Shown here: positions 34,319 to 42,897 of the stretch, piece after piece
Position numbering within the stretch: the first letter of the stretch is position 1
Layout: the number at the start of each line of letters is the position of its first letter
Assembly (NCBI GenBank): GCA_020249285.1
Contig: JADCFX010000009.1
Coordinates: 1 to 64,000, forward strand
DNA from: Roseomonas sp.
Lineage (GTDB): Bacteria; Pseudomonadota; Alphaproteobacteria; Acetobacterales; Acetobacteraceae
DNA length: 64,000 nucleotides
Direction: 5' to 3'
Notes under the pieces: generated by a model
Database searches by the model: none
What the model was told of the DNA's origin: nothing
The model's input: the letters and a program-made list of their open reading frames with translations, nothing else
Position numbers and translations under genes: made by a program

Positions 34319-35346
34319 GCACGCCTCTGCTCGAGGTCAATGACCTCAAGAAACACTTCCCTGTCCGCGCTGGCTTCCTGGGCGGTGTTACGGGTTATGT
34401 CTATGCCGTGGATGGCATTTCCTTTTCTATCGCCAAGGGGGAAACCCTTTCATTGGTGGGTGAATCCGGCTGCGGCAAATCCACCGTCGGCAAGGCCATT
34501 CTACGCCTGTTCGACATCACCGGCGGCCAGGTGACGCTGGATGGCACACGGATTGATGACATGCCGGCCAGCACGCTGCGCCCACTGCGGCGGCGAATGC
34601 AGGTGGTGTTTCAGGACCCCTATTCCTCGCTCAACCCGCGCATGCGGGTGCGGGATATTCTGGCTGAGCCGATCCGCAATTTTGGCTTGGCCAAGGATGC
34701 CGCTGATCTGGAAAAGCGCGTGGGCGATTTGATGGACCGCGTGCGCCTGCCGCGTGATGCCGTCAATCGCTGGCCGCATGAATTCTCGGGCGGGCAGCGC
34801 CAGCGCATCGGCATTGCCCGTGCACTGGCCGCCGAACCCGATTTGATCATTTGCGATGAGGCGGTCTCGGCGCTGGATGTGTCCGTGAAGGCGCAGATCG
34901 TGAACCTGCTGCAGGATTTGCAGAAGGATTTGGGCCTCGCGCTGCTGTTTATCAGCCATGATTTGGCGATTGTGGAGCACATGACGCATCGCGTGGCGGT
35001 CATGTACCTCGGCAAAATCGTGGAAGTGGCGCCAAAGCGCGAGTTATTTGCCGCGCCCAAGCACCCCTATACGGAAGCGCTGCTTTCCGCCGTGCCGGTG
35101 CCTGAACCCGGCGCGCAGCGTGAACGCGTGATCCTGAAGGGCGATGTGCCAAGCCCGATCAACCCACCCAAGGGCTGCCGCTTCCATACCCGCTGCCCTT
35201 ATGCCTTTGACCGCTGCCGGCAGGATGAACCGGCGCTCCGCCAGACGGAGCCCGGGCATTGGTCCGCCTGCCATTTGCATGACCGCCCGGCGGCGGAAAA
35301 CCCTCTGGCCGGGGCCAAGGGTGCGGCACTGATCGCCAAGCATTAA
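34315..35346 (+). CDS. Peptide-type ABC transporter ATP-binding protein (DppF-like), second system
   Basis: A 343-residue ATPase. Start 34315 ([15 protein letters not shown]) overlaps the preceding stop; the frame is open further upstream, but that part lies wholly inside the previous gene. Walker [12 protein letters not shown], signature [15 protein letters not shown], Walker [15 protein letters not shown] (Glu-Ala in place of the usual Glu-Pro), and [15 protein letters not shown] at the C-terminus. It is the last gene of the operon and is followed by a ten-base-pair hairpin. Confidence 0.92.
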   Translation: MSTPLLEVNDLKKHFPVRAGFLGGVTGYVYAVDGISFSIAKGETLSLVGESGCGKSTVGKAILRLFDITGGQVTLDGTRIDDMPASTLRPLRRRMQVVFQDPYSSLNPRMRVRDILAEPIRNFGLAKDAADLEKRVGDLMDRVRLPRDAVNRWPHEFSGGQRQRIGIARALAAEPDLIICDEAVSALDVSVKAQIVNLLQDLQKDLGLALLFISHDLAIVEHMTHRVAVMYLGKIVEVAPKRELFAAPKHPYTEALLSAVPVPEPGAQRERVILKGDVPSPINPPKGCRFHTRCPYAFDRCRQDEPALRQTEPGHWSACHLHDRPAAENPLAGAKGAALIAKH

Positions 35347-35350
35347 GCCC

Positions 35351-35379
35351 CTTGCCCGGACGCGCATTCTCCGGGCAAG
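35351..35379 (+). terminator. Hairpin after the second peptide-transporter operon
   Basis: CTTGCCCGGA (35351-35360) pairs perfectly with TCCGGGCAAG (35370-35379). The following bases (ATTTCATATT) are only partly T-rich. It sits five bases after the last stop codon and fits an operon-end terminator. Confidence 0.7.
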
Positions 35380-35485
35380 ATTTCATATTGAAAAGCTTGA
35401 CGAAGCCCCATCTTACAGGTGAGGCTTTAGGTTGAAACACCCCTGGCCAATGGGCCGGGCAGAAACATGGATTGGGAGACGCGCT

Positions 35486-35989
35486 ATGCCGCAGGTGACA
35501 CTGACCGTGAATGGTCAAACCCATACGGCCGAGGTTGAAGGTCGCACGCTTCTGGTGGAGCTGCTGCGCGAAAAGCTGCGCATGACCGGCACGCATGTCG
35601 GCTGCGATACCAGCCAATGCGGCGCCTGCGTGGTGCATGTGAATGGCGAAAGCGTGAAGTCTTGCACGACGCTCGCCGTGATGTGCAATGGCGCGAATGT
35701 GAGCACCATTGAAGGCCTCGCCGGCTCCGATGGCACGCTACATGTGATGCAGGAAGCCTTCCGCGAATACCACGCCCTGCAATGCGGCTTCTGCACGCCA
35801 GGCATGGTGATGAGCGCGATTGATTTGGTGAACAAGCACCCGAATGGCATCACGGAACAGCAAATCCGCGAAGGGCTGGAAGGCAATCTGTGCCGCTGCA
35901 CCGGCTATCACAATATCGTGAAGGCCATCGCCGCCGCGGCGGAAGTGATGCAGGGCAAGCGTAAGGAAATGGCGCGCGCCGCAGACTAA
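35486..35989 (+). CDS. Molybdenum hydroxylase small [2Fe-2S] subunit (CoxS-like)
   Basis: A 167-residue electron-transfer subunit. The plant-type cluster ligands are Cys40, Cys45, Cys48 and Cys60; the second cluster uses Cys100, Cys103, Cys136 and Cys138 (CGFCTPGM and CRCTGYHNI). The start at 35486 ([10 protein letters not shown]) follows the ribosome-binding site GGGAGA; a further upstream ATG would add 18 unlike residues. It passes electrons from the molybdenum subunit to the FAD subunit encoded two genes downstream. A short hairpin (TGCGGCC 36015-36021 with GGCCGCA 36029-36035) lies in the 73-base gap to the large-subunit gene. Confidence 0.93.
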   Translation: MPQVTLTVNGQTHTAEVEGRTLLVELLREKLRMTGTHVGCDTSQCGACVVHVNGESVKSCTTLAVMCNGANVSTIEGLAGSDGTLHVMQEAFREYHALQCGFCTPGMVMSAIDLVNKHPNGITEQQIREGLEGNLCRCTGYHNIVKAIAAAAEVMQGKRKEMARAAD

Positions 35990-36014
35990 AAGGGCAGGGG
36001 GGAAACCCCGCCTC

Positions 36015-36035
36015 TGCGGCCCACAAAAGGCCGCA
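36015..36035 (+). other. Hairpin between small- and large-subunit genes
   Basis: TGCGGCC (36015-36021) pairs with GGCCGCA (36029-36035) around a seven-base loop. It lies within the presumed operon and is not followed by a T-run, so it may tune relative expression or mRNA stability rather than end transcription. Confidence 0.4.
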
Positions 36036-36062
36036 ACACAACAATCAGCCTGATGGGAGGCG

Positions 36063-38459
36063 ATGAAAATGAACGTGGTGACACCGTTTGAAGGCATCGG
36101 GGCCAGCGTCCGCCGCAAGGAAGATTTTCGCTTCCTTCAGGGTCGTGGCGCTTATACGGATGATGCGGATAAGCCCGGGCAGTTGCATGCCTGGATTCTG
36201 CGCAGTCCGCATGCCCATGCTCGCATTAAATCTGTAGATATCTCAGCCGCGGCTTCAATGCCCGGCGTGGTGGAAATCTATACCGGCGCCGATATGGCGA
36301 AGGATGGCGTGGGCGGCCTGCCTTGCGGCTGGCAAATCCACAACAAGGATGGTTCGCCCATGGCCGAACCGCCGCATCCTGTGCTGGCGCATGACAAGGT
36401 GCGCCATGTGGGAGACCAGGTGGCGGTCGCGATCGCCGCCACGCGCCAGCAAGCGCGCGATGCCGCCGAAGCGATCAGCGTTGATTATGAAGTGCTGCCC
36501 GCCGCCGCCACCATGGCAGCGGCGCTGAAGCCTGGTGCCGCCGCCATTCATGACGGTGTCGCCGGCAATCTTTGCTATGATTGGCATATCGGCGACAAGG
36601 CCGTGGTGGATGCCGCTTTTGCCGGCGCCGCGCATGTGGTCAAATTCGACCTGGTGAATAACCGCCTGATCCCGAATGCCATGGAGCCCCGTTCCGCAGT
36701 TGGTGAGTTTGATCGCACGACGGGCGATTACACGCTGACCACCACCAGCCAGAACCCGCATGTCATTCGCCTGCTGATGGGCGCGCATGTGCTGCATCTG
36801 CCGGAATCGAAGCTGCGCGTGATCGCGCCTGATGTCGGTGGTGGCTTTGGCAGCAAGATCTATCACTATGCGGAAGAAGCCATCGTCACCTGGTCTGCCG
36901 GCAAGCTGGGCCGCCCGGTGCGCTGGACTGCGGATCGTACCGAAAGCTTTATGTCGGATGCCCATGGGCGCGACCATGTGAGCCACACGGAATTGGCGCT
37001 GGACGCCAATGGCAAGATCCTTGGCCTGCGTGTTTCGACGCAAGCCAATATGGGCGCCTATCTTTCCACTTTCGCGCCCTGCGTGCCGACCTATCTTTAC
37101 GCGACACTTCTCGCCGGCGTTTACACAACGCCCGTGATCTATTGCGAAGTGAAGGCCGTTTTCACCAATACCGTGCCGGTGGATGCCTATCGCGGCGCTG
37201 GCCGGCCGGAAGCGACCTTCCTGCTGGAACGCCTGATGGATGTGGCGGCGAAGCAGACCGGCATTGACCGGGTGGAACTGCGTCGGCGGAACTTCATCCA
37301 GCCCGATCAATTCCCCTATCAAACGCCGGTCGCGCTGCAATATGACAGTGGCAATTACCACGCGACCCTGGAACAGGCTCTGGCTTCTTCTGATTGGGCC
37401 GGCTTCCCGGCACGGCGTGCGGAAGCCGCCAAGCGCGGCAAGCTGCGCGGCATTGGCTGTTCCACCTATCTGGAAGCCTGCGGCATCGCGCCTTCCGCCG
37501 TGGTTGGCAGCCTCGGCGCCCGCGCGGGGCTTTATGAGGTTGGCACCATCCGCGTGCATCCAACCGGCAGCGTGACGGTGCTGACCGGCGCGCATAGCCA
37601 TGGCCAGGGGCATGAAACCACCTTCGCGCAATTGGTTGCCGATAAGCTTGGCGTGCCGGTGGCGCAGGTTGATATCGTGCATGGCGATACCGCCAAGGTG
37701 CCCTTCGGCATGGGGACTTATGGGTCACGCAGCCTTGCCGTTGGCGGTAGTGCGATGATGAAGGCGATGGATAAGATCATCGCCAAGGGCAAGCGCATCG
37801 CGGCGCATCTGATGGAAGCCTCGGTCGACGATATTGAGTTTGACCGTGGCACCTTCCGTGTGGCGGGCACAGACAAGACCAAGGCGCTGGTGGATATCAG
37901 CGTCGCGGCCTATGTGCCGCACAATTACCCGATCGAGGAATTGGAACCGGGCCTGGAGGAAACTGCCTTCTATGACCCGAAGAACTTCACCTATCCGGGT
38001 GGCTGCCATATCGCGGAAGTGGAAATTGATCCGGAGACGGGCCGCACCTCCGTGATTAGTTTCACCGCCGTGGATGATGTGGGCCGCGTGATCAACCCCA
38101 TGATCGTGGAAGGGCAGGTGCAGGGCGGTGTCGCGCAGGGGATCGGGCAGGCGCTGCTGGAAACCTGCGTCTATGACGCGGATGGCCAGCTACTGTCTGG
38201 TTCCATGATGGATTACACCATGCCGCGGGCGGATGATTTGCCGCCCGTTTCGGTCGCAACCCATACCACGCTTTGCACCCATAACCCGCTTGGGGTGAAG
38301 GGCTGCGGCGAAGTGGGGGCCATTGGGTCCCCGCCAGCCGTGATCAATGCGGTGGTGGATGCGCTTTCCGATTATGGCGTGACTCATGTCGAAATGCCGG
38401 CGACCCCGGCAAAACTCTGGCAGATCATCAATAGCGGCCGCCGCGCGGCGGCAGAATAA
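36063..38459 (+). CDS. Molybdenum hydroxylase large subunit (CoxL/xanthine dehydrogenase family, form II)
   Basis: A 798-residue catalytic subunit binding molybdopterin-cytosine dinucleotide. It starts with the family region [22 protein letters not shown]. The active-site loop is [20 protein letters not shown]. True (form I) CO dehydrogenases have AYRCSFR there, with the copper-binding Cys, which is absent here. Other conserved parts are [15 protein letters not shown], the [10 protein letters not shown] loop and, near the end, [17 protein letters not shown], whose Glu is the expected catalytic base. Substrate is therefore unknown: an aldehyde, a purine or another heterocycle is more likely than CO. 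The gene order is small, large, medium, within 15 bases of the FAD subunit. Confidence 0.92.
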   Translation: MKMNVVTPFEGIGASVRRKEDFRFLQGRGAYTDDADKPGQLHAWILRSPHAHARIKSVDISAAASMPGVVEIYTGADMAKDGVGGLPCGWQIHNKDGSPMAEPPHPVLAHDKVRHVGDQVAVAIAATRQQARDAAEAISVDYEVLPAAATMAAALKPGAAAIHDGVAGNLCYDWHIGDKAVVDAAFAGAAHVVKFDLVNNRLIPNAMEPRSAVGEFDRTTGDYTLTTTSQNPHVIRLLMGAHVLHLPESKLRVIAPDVGGGFGSKIYHYAEEAIVTWSAGKLGRPVRWTADRTESFMSDAHGRDHVSHTELALDANGKILGLRVSTQANMGAYLSTFAPCVPTYLYATLLAGVYTTPVIYCEVKAVFTNTVPVDAYRGAGRPEATFLLERLMDVAAKQTGIDRVELRRRNFIQPDQFPYQTPVALQYDSGNYHATLEQALASSDWAGFPARRAEAAKRGKLRGIGCSTYLEACGIAPSAVVGSLGARAGLYEVGTIRVHPTGSVTVLTGAHSHGQGHETTFAQLVADKLGVPVAQVDIVHGDTAKVPFGMGTYGSRSLAVGGSAMMKAMDKIIAKGKRIAAHLMEASVDDIEFDRGTFRVAGTDKTKALVDISVAAYVPHNYPIEELEPGLEETAFYDPKNFTYPGGCHIAEVEIDPETGRTSVISFTAVDDVGRVINPMIVEGQVQGGVAQGIGQALLETCVYDADGQLLSGSMMDYTMPRADDLPPVSVATHTTLCTHNPLGVKGCGEVGAIGSPPAVINAVVDALSDYGVTHVEMPATPAKLWQIINSGRRAAAE

Positions 38460-38471
38460 AGGACCTCACAA

Positions 38472-39263
38472 ATGTATGATTTCGCCTATCACAAGCCCAC
38501 CAGCCTGGCCGATGCCGTGAAGCTGCTGGCTGATCCGGATGCCAAGGCAGTTTCCGGCGGGCATACGCTGATCCCGGCGCTGAAGCACCGGCTGAACAAG
38601 CCTTCCGCGCTGGTGGATCTTTCCGGTATTGCGGAGATGAAGGGCATTCGCCGCGAAGGCAATGCCATCATCATCGGTGCGCTGACGCGGCATGTGGAAG
38701 TCGCCAATAGCGCGGAAGTGAAGGCCGCCATTCCGGCTTTGGCCTACATGGCATCGCATATTGGCGATGTGCAGGTGCGCAATCGCGGCACGATTGGTGG
38801 TTCGGTTTCCAATAACGACCCGGCGGCGGATTACCCGGCGGCGGTGCTCGGCCTTGGCGCCACCATCCACACCAATAAGCGCAAGATCGCGGCGGATGAT
38901 TTCTTCCAGGGCATGTTCACCACTGCCTTGGCGGCGGATGAGATTCTGGTGGCGGTGGAATTCCCGATCCCGGAGAAGGCCGGCTATGCCAAAATGAAGA
39001 ACCCGGCCAGCCGCTATGTCATGGCGGGTGTTTTCATCTCCAAGGGCGCGGGCGGCGTCAGGGTTGCGGTGAATGGCGCCGGGCCTTGCGTCTTCCGTCA
39101 GGCGGATATGGAAAAGGCGCTGTCGGGCGGTTGGTCCGCCAATGCGCTTTCCGGTGTCAGCCAAGCCGCCGATGGCATGAATAGCGATATCCATGGCAGC
39201 GCGGAATACCGCGCGCATCTGGTGGGTGTGATGGCCAAGCGCGCCTTGGCGGCGGCTGGCTGA
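38472..39263 (+). CDS. Molybdenum hydroxylase medium FAD-binding subunit (CoxM-like)
   Basis: A 263-residue FAD subunit. It begins FAYHKPTSLADAVKLL, and FAD-contact motifs are GGHTLIPALKHRL and NRGTIGGSVSNNDPAADYPAA. The C-terminal domain has ASRYVMAGVFISKG. It takes electrons from the [2Fe-2S] subunit and passes them on, probably to the respiratory chain. It completes the three-subunit enzyme; no MoCo-insertion genes (coxD, coxE, coxF, coxG) are adjacent. A strong UUCG-loop terminator follows. Confidence 0.92.
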   Translation: MYDFAYHKPTSLADAVKLLADPDAKAVSGGHTLIPALKHRLNKPSALVDLSGIAEMKGIRREGNAIIIGALTRHVEVANSAEVKAAIPALAYMASHIGDVQVRNRGTIGGSVSNNDPAADYPAAVLGLGATIHTNKRKIAADDFFQGMFTTALAADEILVAVEFPIPEKAGYAKMKNPASRYVMAGVFISKGAGGVRVAVNGAGPCVFRQADMEKALSGGWSANALSGVSQAADGMNSDIHGSAEYRAHLVGVMAKRALAAAG

Positions 39264-39289
39264 GCCGTTTCGCCCTAAGCAAAACACGG

Positions 39290-39320
39290 AATGGCGGCCT
39301 TCGGGTCGCCATTTTCATTT
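39290..39320 (+). terminator. Rho-independent terminator with a TTCG tetraloop
   Basis: AATGGCGGCC (39290-39299) and GGTCGCCATT (39304-39313) form ten base pairs (one G-T) around TTCG, followed by TTCATTTT. It is the end of the molybdenum hydroxylase operon. Confidence 0.9.
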
Positions 39321-39391
39321 TGGGTCGCGCCCGCTGGTCCCGCGCGCGCTTCTGCGCCATGATCGCAACAGAAACTGCGGGAGAAGGCGCC

Positions 39392-39796
39392 ATGGACATC
39401 AATAATCCCGACATCATTGCGGAAGTCCGCGCGGTGTTTGACAGGTATGAAGCCGCCATCGCCGCCAATGACAGCGCGGTGCTGGATAGCAGCTTCTGGG
39501 ATGATCCGCGCGTGGTGCGTTATGGCATCACGGAAATCCTCTATGGCATCAAAGCTATTCGCGCCTTTCGCGCCAGCGTGAAATCCTATGCCCCCCGCGC
39601 ACAGAAGAAGATCACCATCACCACCTTCGGGCGCGATTTCGCCACCACCAATCTGGAATTCCAGCGCCTGGATAGCGGCCTGATCGGGCGAGAAACCAAG
39701 ATCATGGCGCGCATCCCAGGCCAGGGCTGGCGCATTGTCTCTGCCCATGTCTCTCTATTGGGGCAAACCGATCCTGGCCGTGTCGCGAAAGGCTAA
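39392..39796 (+). CDS. AtzH/HpxZ-like protein (SnoaL-type fold)
   Basis: A 134-residue protein. Start 39392 (MDINNPDIIAEVRAVFDRYE) is set by the ribosome-binding site GGGAGAAGG; a longer upstream reading runs across the terminator and is rejected. The pattern FWDDPRVVRYGITEILYG, followed by IRAFRAS and later TTNLEFQRL, fits the AtzH-like/HpxZ family (DUF3225 type). Relatives act in oxalurate or dicarboxyurea breakdown, and some are accessory proteins of unknown activity. It is followed after four bases by a DsbA-fold gene, so the two may be co-transcribed. Function here is not assigned. Confidence 0.75.
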   Translation: MDINNPDIIAEVRAVFDRYEAAIAANDSAVLDSSFWDDPRVVRYGITEILYGIKAIRAFRASVKSYAPRAQKKITITTFGRDFATTNLEFQRLDSGLIGRETKIMARIPGQGWRIVSAHVSLLGQTDPGRVAKG

Positions 39797-39800
39797 TGCC

Positions 39801-40451
39801 ATGAGCAAGACTGTCGAATGCTTCTACACGCTCTCCTCCCCCTGGATGTATCTGGGCGGGAAGCAATTGAACGAGATCATCAAGCGCCACGGTGCCAATC
39901 TGGTTCTGCGCCCTTATGATTTTCGCCTGGTAGTGCCGCATACTGGGGGGATACCACTTCGCACCCGCCCGGAACCGCGCCAGGATTATCACGCGCTCGA
40001 ACTGGATCGCTGGTCGCGCCATCTTGGCATTCCCATCAAGCTGAAGCCCAAACACTACCCGCCATCCGATCAGCGCCAAGCGGGGCAGATGGTCATGGCG
40101 GCGGCAGCGCGCGGCATGGATGCGATGCGGCTTTCCCATGCCCTGCTGACCGCACTTTGGCTGGAAGACCGCGACATTGCGGACCCGCACATTCGCGTTG
40201 CCATCGCCGAAGAACAGGGCATGCCGGGCGAAAGCCTGCACCGTGAAGAAGAAAGTGCCAGCATCCAGGCGGAGTTTGACCGTAATAACCGCGATGCCAT
40301 CGCCCGCGGTGTCTTCGGCGCACCTACCTATGTGTGTGACGAGCTTTTCCTCTGGGGGCAGGACCGGCTGTTCTTCCTGGATAAGTATCTGGCTGGGGAG
40401 GCGGTGCAATCTGGCGCAGTCAAGGCAATCGCCAAAACCAGGGCGCGCTAA
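39801..40451 (+). CDS. DsbA-fold oxidoreductase / 2-hydroxychromene-2-carboxylate isomerase-like
   Basis: A 216-residue thioredoxin-fold protein of the kappa-class GST/HCCA isomerase type. It starts KTVECFYTLSSPWMYLGGKQ, where the first-strand F-x-x-x-S-P-x-x-Y-L pattern places a Ser at the glutathione-activating position instead of a CxxC. The helical insert and the late cis-Pro motif GVFGAPTYVCDELFLWGQDR are typical. The start at 39801 follows the stop of the previous gene. Likely substrates are glutathione-dependent isomerisations of aromatic degradation intermediates (family knowledge). A two-base gap separates it from the DadA-like gene. Confidence 0.85.
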   Translation: MSKTVECFYTLSSPWMYLGGKQLNEIIKRHGANLVLRPYDFRLVVPHTGGIPLRTRPEPRQDYHALELDRWSRHLGIPIKLKPKHYPPSDQRQAGQMVMAAAARGMDAMRLSHALLTALWLEDRDIADPHIRVAIAEEQGMPGESLHREEESASIQAEFDRNNRDAIARGVFGAPTYVCDELFLWGQDRLFFLDKYLAGEAVQSGAVKAIAKTRAR

Positions 40452-40453
40452 AT

Positions 40454-41725
40454 ATGGTGCGGCATGTGGTGGTGATTGGCGCGGGCGCTGTCGGCGCTGC
40501 CTCAGCGCTCGCCGCACTTAAGGATGGCCATCGGGTCACCATACTGGACCCCGCCGAACCGGGCGGGGAACAGGCGGCATCCTATGGCAATGGCTGCTGG
40601 CTGAGCCCCATGTCGGTGATCCCGCCGGCGGTGCCCGGCATTTGGAAGAAGCTGCCGAAATTCCTCGCGGACCCGCTCGGCCCGCTTGCGATTCGCTGGG
40701 GCTATCTGCCCAAGGTGGCGCCCTGGCTGATCCGCTACCTCGCTTCCGGTTGGCGGTGGGAGGATGTGGCGAAGACCGCCCATGCGCTCCGCCCACTGGT
40801 GCAGGATGCGCCCCGGCTGCATCAGGCGCTGGCGGAACAGGCCGGGGTGGGCCATCTGATCGAAAGGCGGGGGCTGATGTATATCTACCCCTCCCGCGCC
40901 GATTTTGAGGCTGAGCGCAAAGCCTGGGACATCCGTCACCAGGTCGGTGTGCGCTGGATTGAACTTGACGCGGATGAGCTTCGCCAGCGCGAACCTGATC
41001 TGGACCGCCGCTATGGCTTCGGCATTTTCGTCGATGAGGGTGGGCATTGCACCGACCCCGGCGCCTATGTTGCCGCCCTGACTGCCCTGGCTGAGGCCGA
41101 GGGAGCGAAGCTGGTGCGCGATCACGCCACCGGCTTTCGGATCGAAGCGGGCCGCCTGAAGGCGGTGACGACAGGGCAGGGGGAGGTCACCTGCGATGCC
41201 GCCGTGATCGCCGCCGGGGTGCATTCCAAGCCGCTGGCCCGCGCTGCCGGGGATGATGTGCCGCTGGAGAGCGAACGCGGCTACCACGCCGAAATCAGCG
41301 CGCCTGAAGTGGCGCCGCGCTATGGGCTGATGCCCTCAGACGGCAAAATGTCCATCATGCGGACGGCGCGGGGGCTTCGCTGCGCCGGGCAGGTCGAAAT
41401 CGCCGGCATTGACGCTGCCCCCAATTGGCAGCGCGCCGAAATTCTGAAGAACCATTTGCTGAGCTGTTTTCCGGGTCTGCCCAAGGATATTGCGGCGGAC
41501 CGGATCAAATTCTGGCTGGGGCATCGGCCTTCCATGCCGGATGGGATGCCCTGCCTTGGCACGTCGCGTGCGTCGCCGGATGTGATCCATGCCTTTGGCC
41601 ATGGCCATACCGGGCTGGTGGCGGCGGCCCGGACGGGAGAGGTCGTGGCAGCGCTTCTGGCACGCCGCGCGCCGCCCATACCCATCGCCGCCTTCGACTC
41701 GCGGCGTTTCAAGGCATTTTTTTAG
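40454..41725 (+). CDS. FAD-dependent D-amino acid dehydrogenase-like oxidoreductase (DAO family)
   Basis: A 423-residue flavoprotein. The dinucleotide motif at the N-terminus is VVVIGAGAVGAASALAALKDG. The second FAD motif and substrate domain follow, with EQAASYGNGCWLSP and the late region LGHRPSMPDGMPCLG, then AFGHGHTGLVAAARTGE, all as in DadA. The enzyme would oxidise a D-amino acid or N-substituted glycine, passing electrons to the membrane quinone pool. It starts two bases after the isomerase-like gene. The stop overlaps an AT-rich stretch leading to the cold-shock gene. Confidence 0.88.
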   Translation: MVRHVVVIGAGAVGAASALAALKDGHRVTILDPAEPGGEQAASYGNGCWLSPMSVIPPAVPGIWKKLPKFLADPLGPLAIRWGYLPKVAPWLIRYLASGWRWEDVAKTAHALRPLVQDAPRLHQALAEQAGVGHLIERRGLMYIYPSRADFEAERKAWDIRHQVGVRWIELDADELRQREPDLDRRYGFGIFVDEGGHCTDPGAYVAALTALAEAEGAKLVRDHATGFRIEAGRLKAVTTGQGEVTCDAAVIAAGVHSKPLARAAGDDVPLESERGYHAEISAPEVAPRYGLMPSDGKMSIMRTARGLRCAGQVEIAGIDAAPNWQRAEILKNHLLSCFPGLPKDIAADRIKFWLGHRPSMPDGMPCLGTSRASPDVIHAFGHGHTGLVAAARTGEVVAALLARRAPPIPIAAFDSRRFKAFF

Positions 41726-41778
41726 CCTTCGCTGCGCCGGACTTAAGATTTTTCTCGCTTTTCAGGAAACGAAGTGTC

Positions 41779-41835
41779 ATGGTGCCATTTAGCGGCGTTG
41801 CATCCCGCGCGTTGCGGTCATTTATCTGTGGATAG
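41779..41835 (+). other. Possible leader peptide in front of the cold-shock gene
   Basis: An 18-codon frame starts at ATG 41779, ten bases after AGGAA, and ends TAG at 41833-41835. Its stop overlaps the in-frame GTG at 41828 of the cold-shock gene in a different frame. This could be a coupled leader. Equally, the AGGAA could serve the GTG at 41774, which is in frame with the cold-shock protein. The sequence alone does not decide. Confidence 0.3.
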
Positions 41836-42637
41836 TCAAAAAGTGTTTCCTGAAAACGAGCACCAGGATAGCACCGGGCCGATCGAGGCCGAGGTGAAGT
41901 GGTATAACTCCCGTAAAGGCTTCGGCTTCGTACTGGGACCAGATGGGCAGGATGTGTTTTTTCACGCCTCTGCCCTGACAGAATCGGGCATTGAGCCGCC
42001 AGATACCGGTGACAAGCTGGTCTGCGAAATGGGTTCTGACCGGCAAGGCCGGCGCCTGATCACGCGGATCATGCAGCTGAAGAAGGGCGAAGGCGGTGGC
42101 GAAGCCCGCCCGCCGCGTCGTGAATTCGGCGGCGGTGGTGGCTTTGGGGATCGCCCCCCGCGCCGCGATTTCGGGGATCGTCCCCCACGCCGTGATTTCG
42201 GCGGCGGCGGCGGCTTCGGCGGTGGTGGCGGCGGCTTCAATAGCGGCGGCGGCTTCGGTGATCGCCCCCCGCGCCGCGATTTCGGCGATCGTCCCCCGCG
42301 TCGTGATTTCGGCGGTGGCGGCGGCGGTTTTGGAGGTGGCGGCGGTGGCTTTGGTGATCGCCCGCCGCGTCGTGATTTCGGGGATCGTCCCCCGCCGCGG
42401 CGCGAATTCAGCCGCGATGAAGGCGGCCCGACCTATGACATCGCCGGCACGGTCAAGTGGTTTGACCAGGTGCGTGGCTTTGGCTTCGTGACGCCGGAAG
42501 ATGGCGGCCAGGATGTCTTCCTGCATTCTTCGGTGCTGCAACGCGCCGGCAAGCAGGATGTGCAGCAGGGCGAAAAGGTAGCGCTTGAAGTGCGTGACGG
42601 TCAGCGCGGTCGTCAGGCCGTGAATATGAAGGACTGA
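41828..42637 (+). CDS. Cold-shock protein with two CSD domains and a Gly/Arg-rich linker
   Basis: A 269-residue nucleic-acid-binding protein. The first cold-shock domain has EVKWYNSRKGFGFVLG and DVFFHASAL (RNP1- and RNP2-like); the second has GTVKWFDQVRGFGFVTPEDG and DVFLHSSVL. Between them is a ~110-residue low-complexity linker of Gly runs and GDRPPRRDF repeats. Two-CSD proteins of about 150-200 aa are common in alphaproteobacteria; the long RGG-like linker is unusual. The start is uncertain: GTG 41828 is chosen, with GTG 41774 (better Shine-Dalgarno, odd residues) and GTG 41843 as alternatives. It likely binds RNA and may phase separate (inference). A terminator follows. Confidence 0.88.
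   Translation: MDSQKVFPENEHQDSTGPIEAEVKWYNSRKGFGFVLGPDGQDVFFHASALTESGIEPPDTGDKLVCEMGSDRQGRRLITRIMQLKKGEGGGEARPPRREFGGGGGFGDRPPRRDFGDRPPRRDFGGGGGFGGGGGGFNSGGGFGDRPPRRDFGDRPPRRDFGGGGGGFGGGGGGFGDRPPRRDFGDRPPPRREFSRDEGGPTYDIAGTVKWFDQVRGFGFVTPEDGGQDVFLHSSVLQRAGKQDVQQGEKVALEVRDGQRGRQAVNMKD
42105..42415 (+). repeat. Intragenic repeats encoding GDRPPRRDF and Gly runs
   Basis: The stretch encodes six GDRPP(P)RR units, most as paired GDRPPRRDF copies, separated by runs of four to six Gly codons. Several units are nearly identical at DNA level (GATCG-CCCCC-CG-CG-CG-GATTTC), so unit number may vary between strains by slippage or recombination. Confidence 0.85.
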
Positions 42638-42686
42638 ACCACGCCATATTGCAGCCCATAAGGCCGCGATAGCTGGGTTAACTGAG

Positions 42687-42717
42687 AAAACGAGGGGCAT
42701 GTTCCCTCGTTTTTTTA
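42687..42717 (+). terminator. Rho-independent terminator after the cold-shock gene
   Basis: AACGAGGG (42689-42696) pairs with CCCTCGTT (42704-42711), followed by a run of T. It separates the cold-shock gene from the flagellin region. Confidence 0.9.
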
Positions 42718-42897
42718 TGGCGCAGAGCCGGTGGTCTTATTTCCATTCTTGATTGAGAAAACTGAAGGCGGCACAGGAATTTTTACCAAATTTAAATAAA
42801 AAACGTGGTTTTTCAACGGTTTATTTAACTGCTTTTTCATTTCCCTCTGAGAAATTGACGTTGTCCCGAAAACCGGGCGCAGCGAAGGGAAAATCCC

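Noticed and set aside
36255..37682. 475-codon open frame on the minus strand
   Set aside because: Antisense of the molybdenum hydroxylase large subunit; composition is typical of a shadow frame and it has no motif or ribosome-binding site.
36063..38459. Direct annotation as aerobic CO dehydrogenase
   Set aside because: The copper-binding AYRCSFR loop of form I enzymes is missing; only the form II AYRGAGR is seen.
42105..42415. Repeats considered as a CRISPR or tandem DNA satellite
   Set aside because: The repeats keep the reading frame, vary in length, have no spacers and encode a consistent GDRPPRRDF/Gly pattern.
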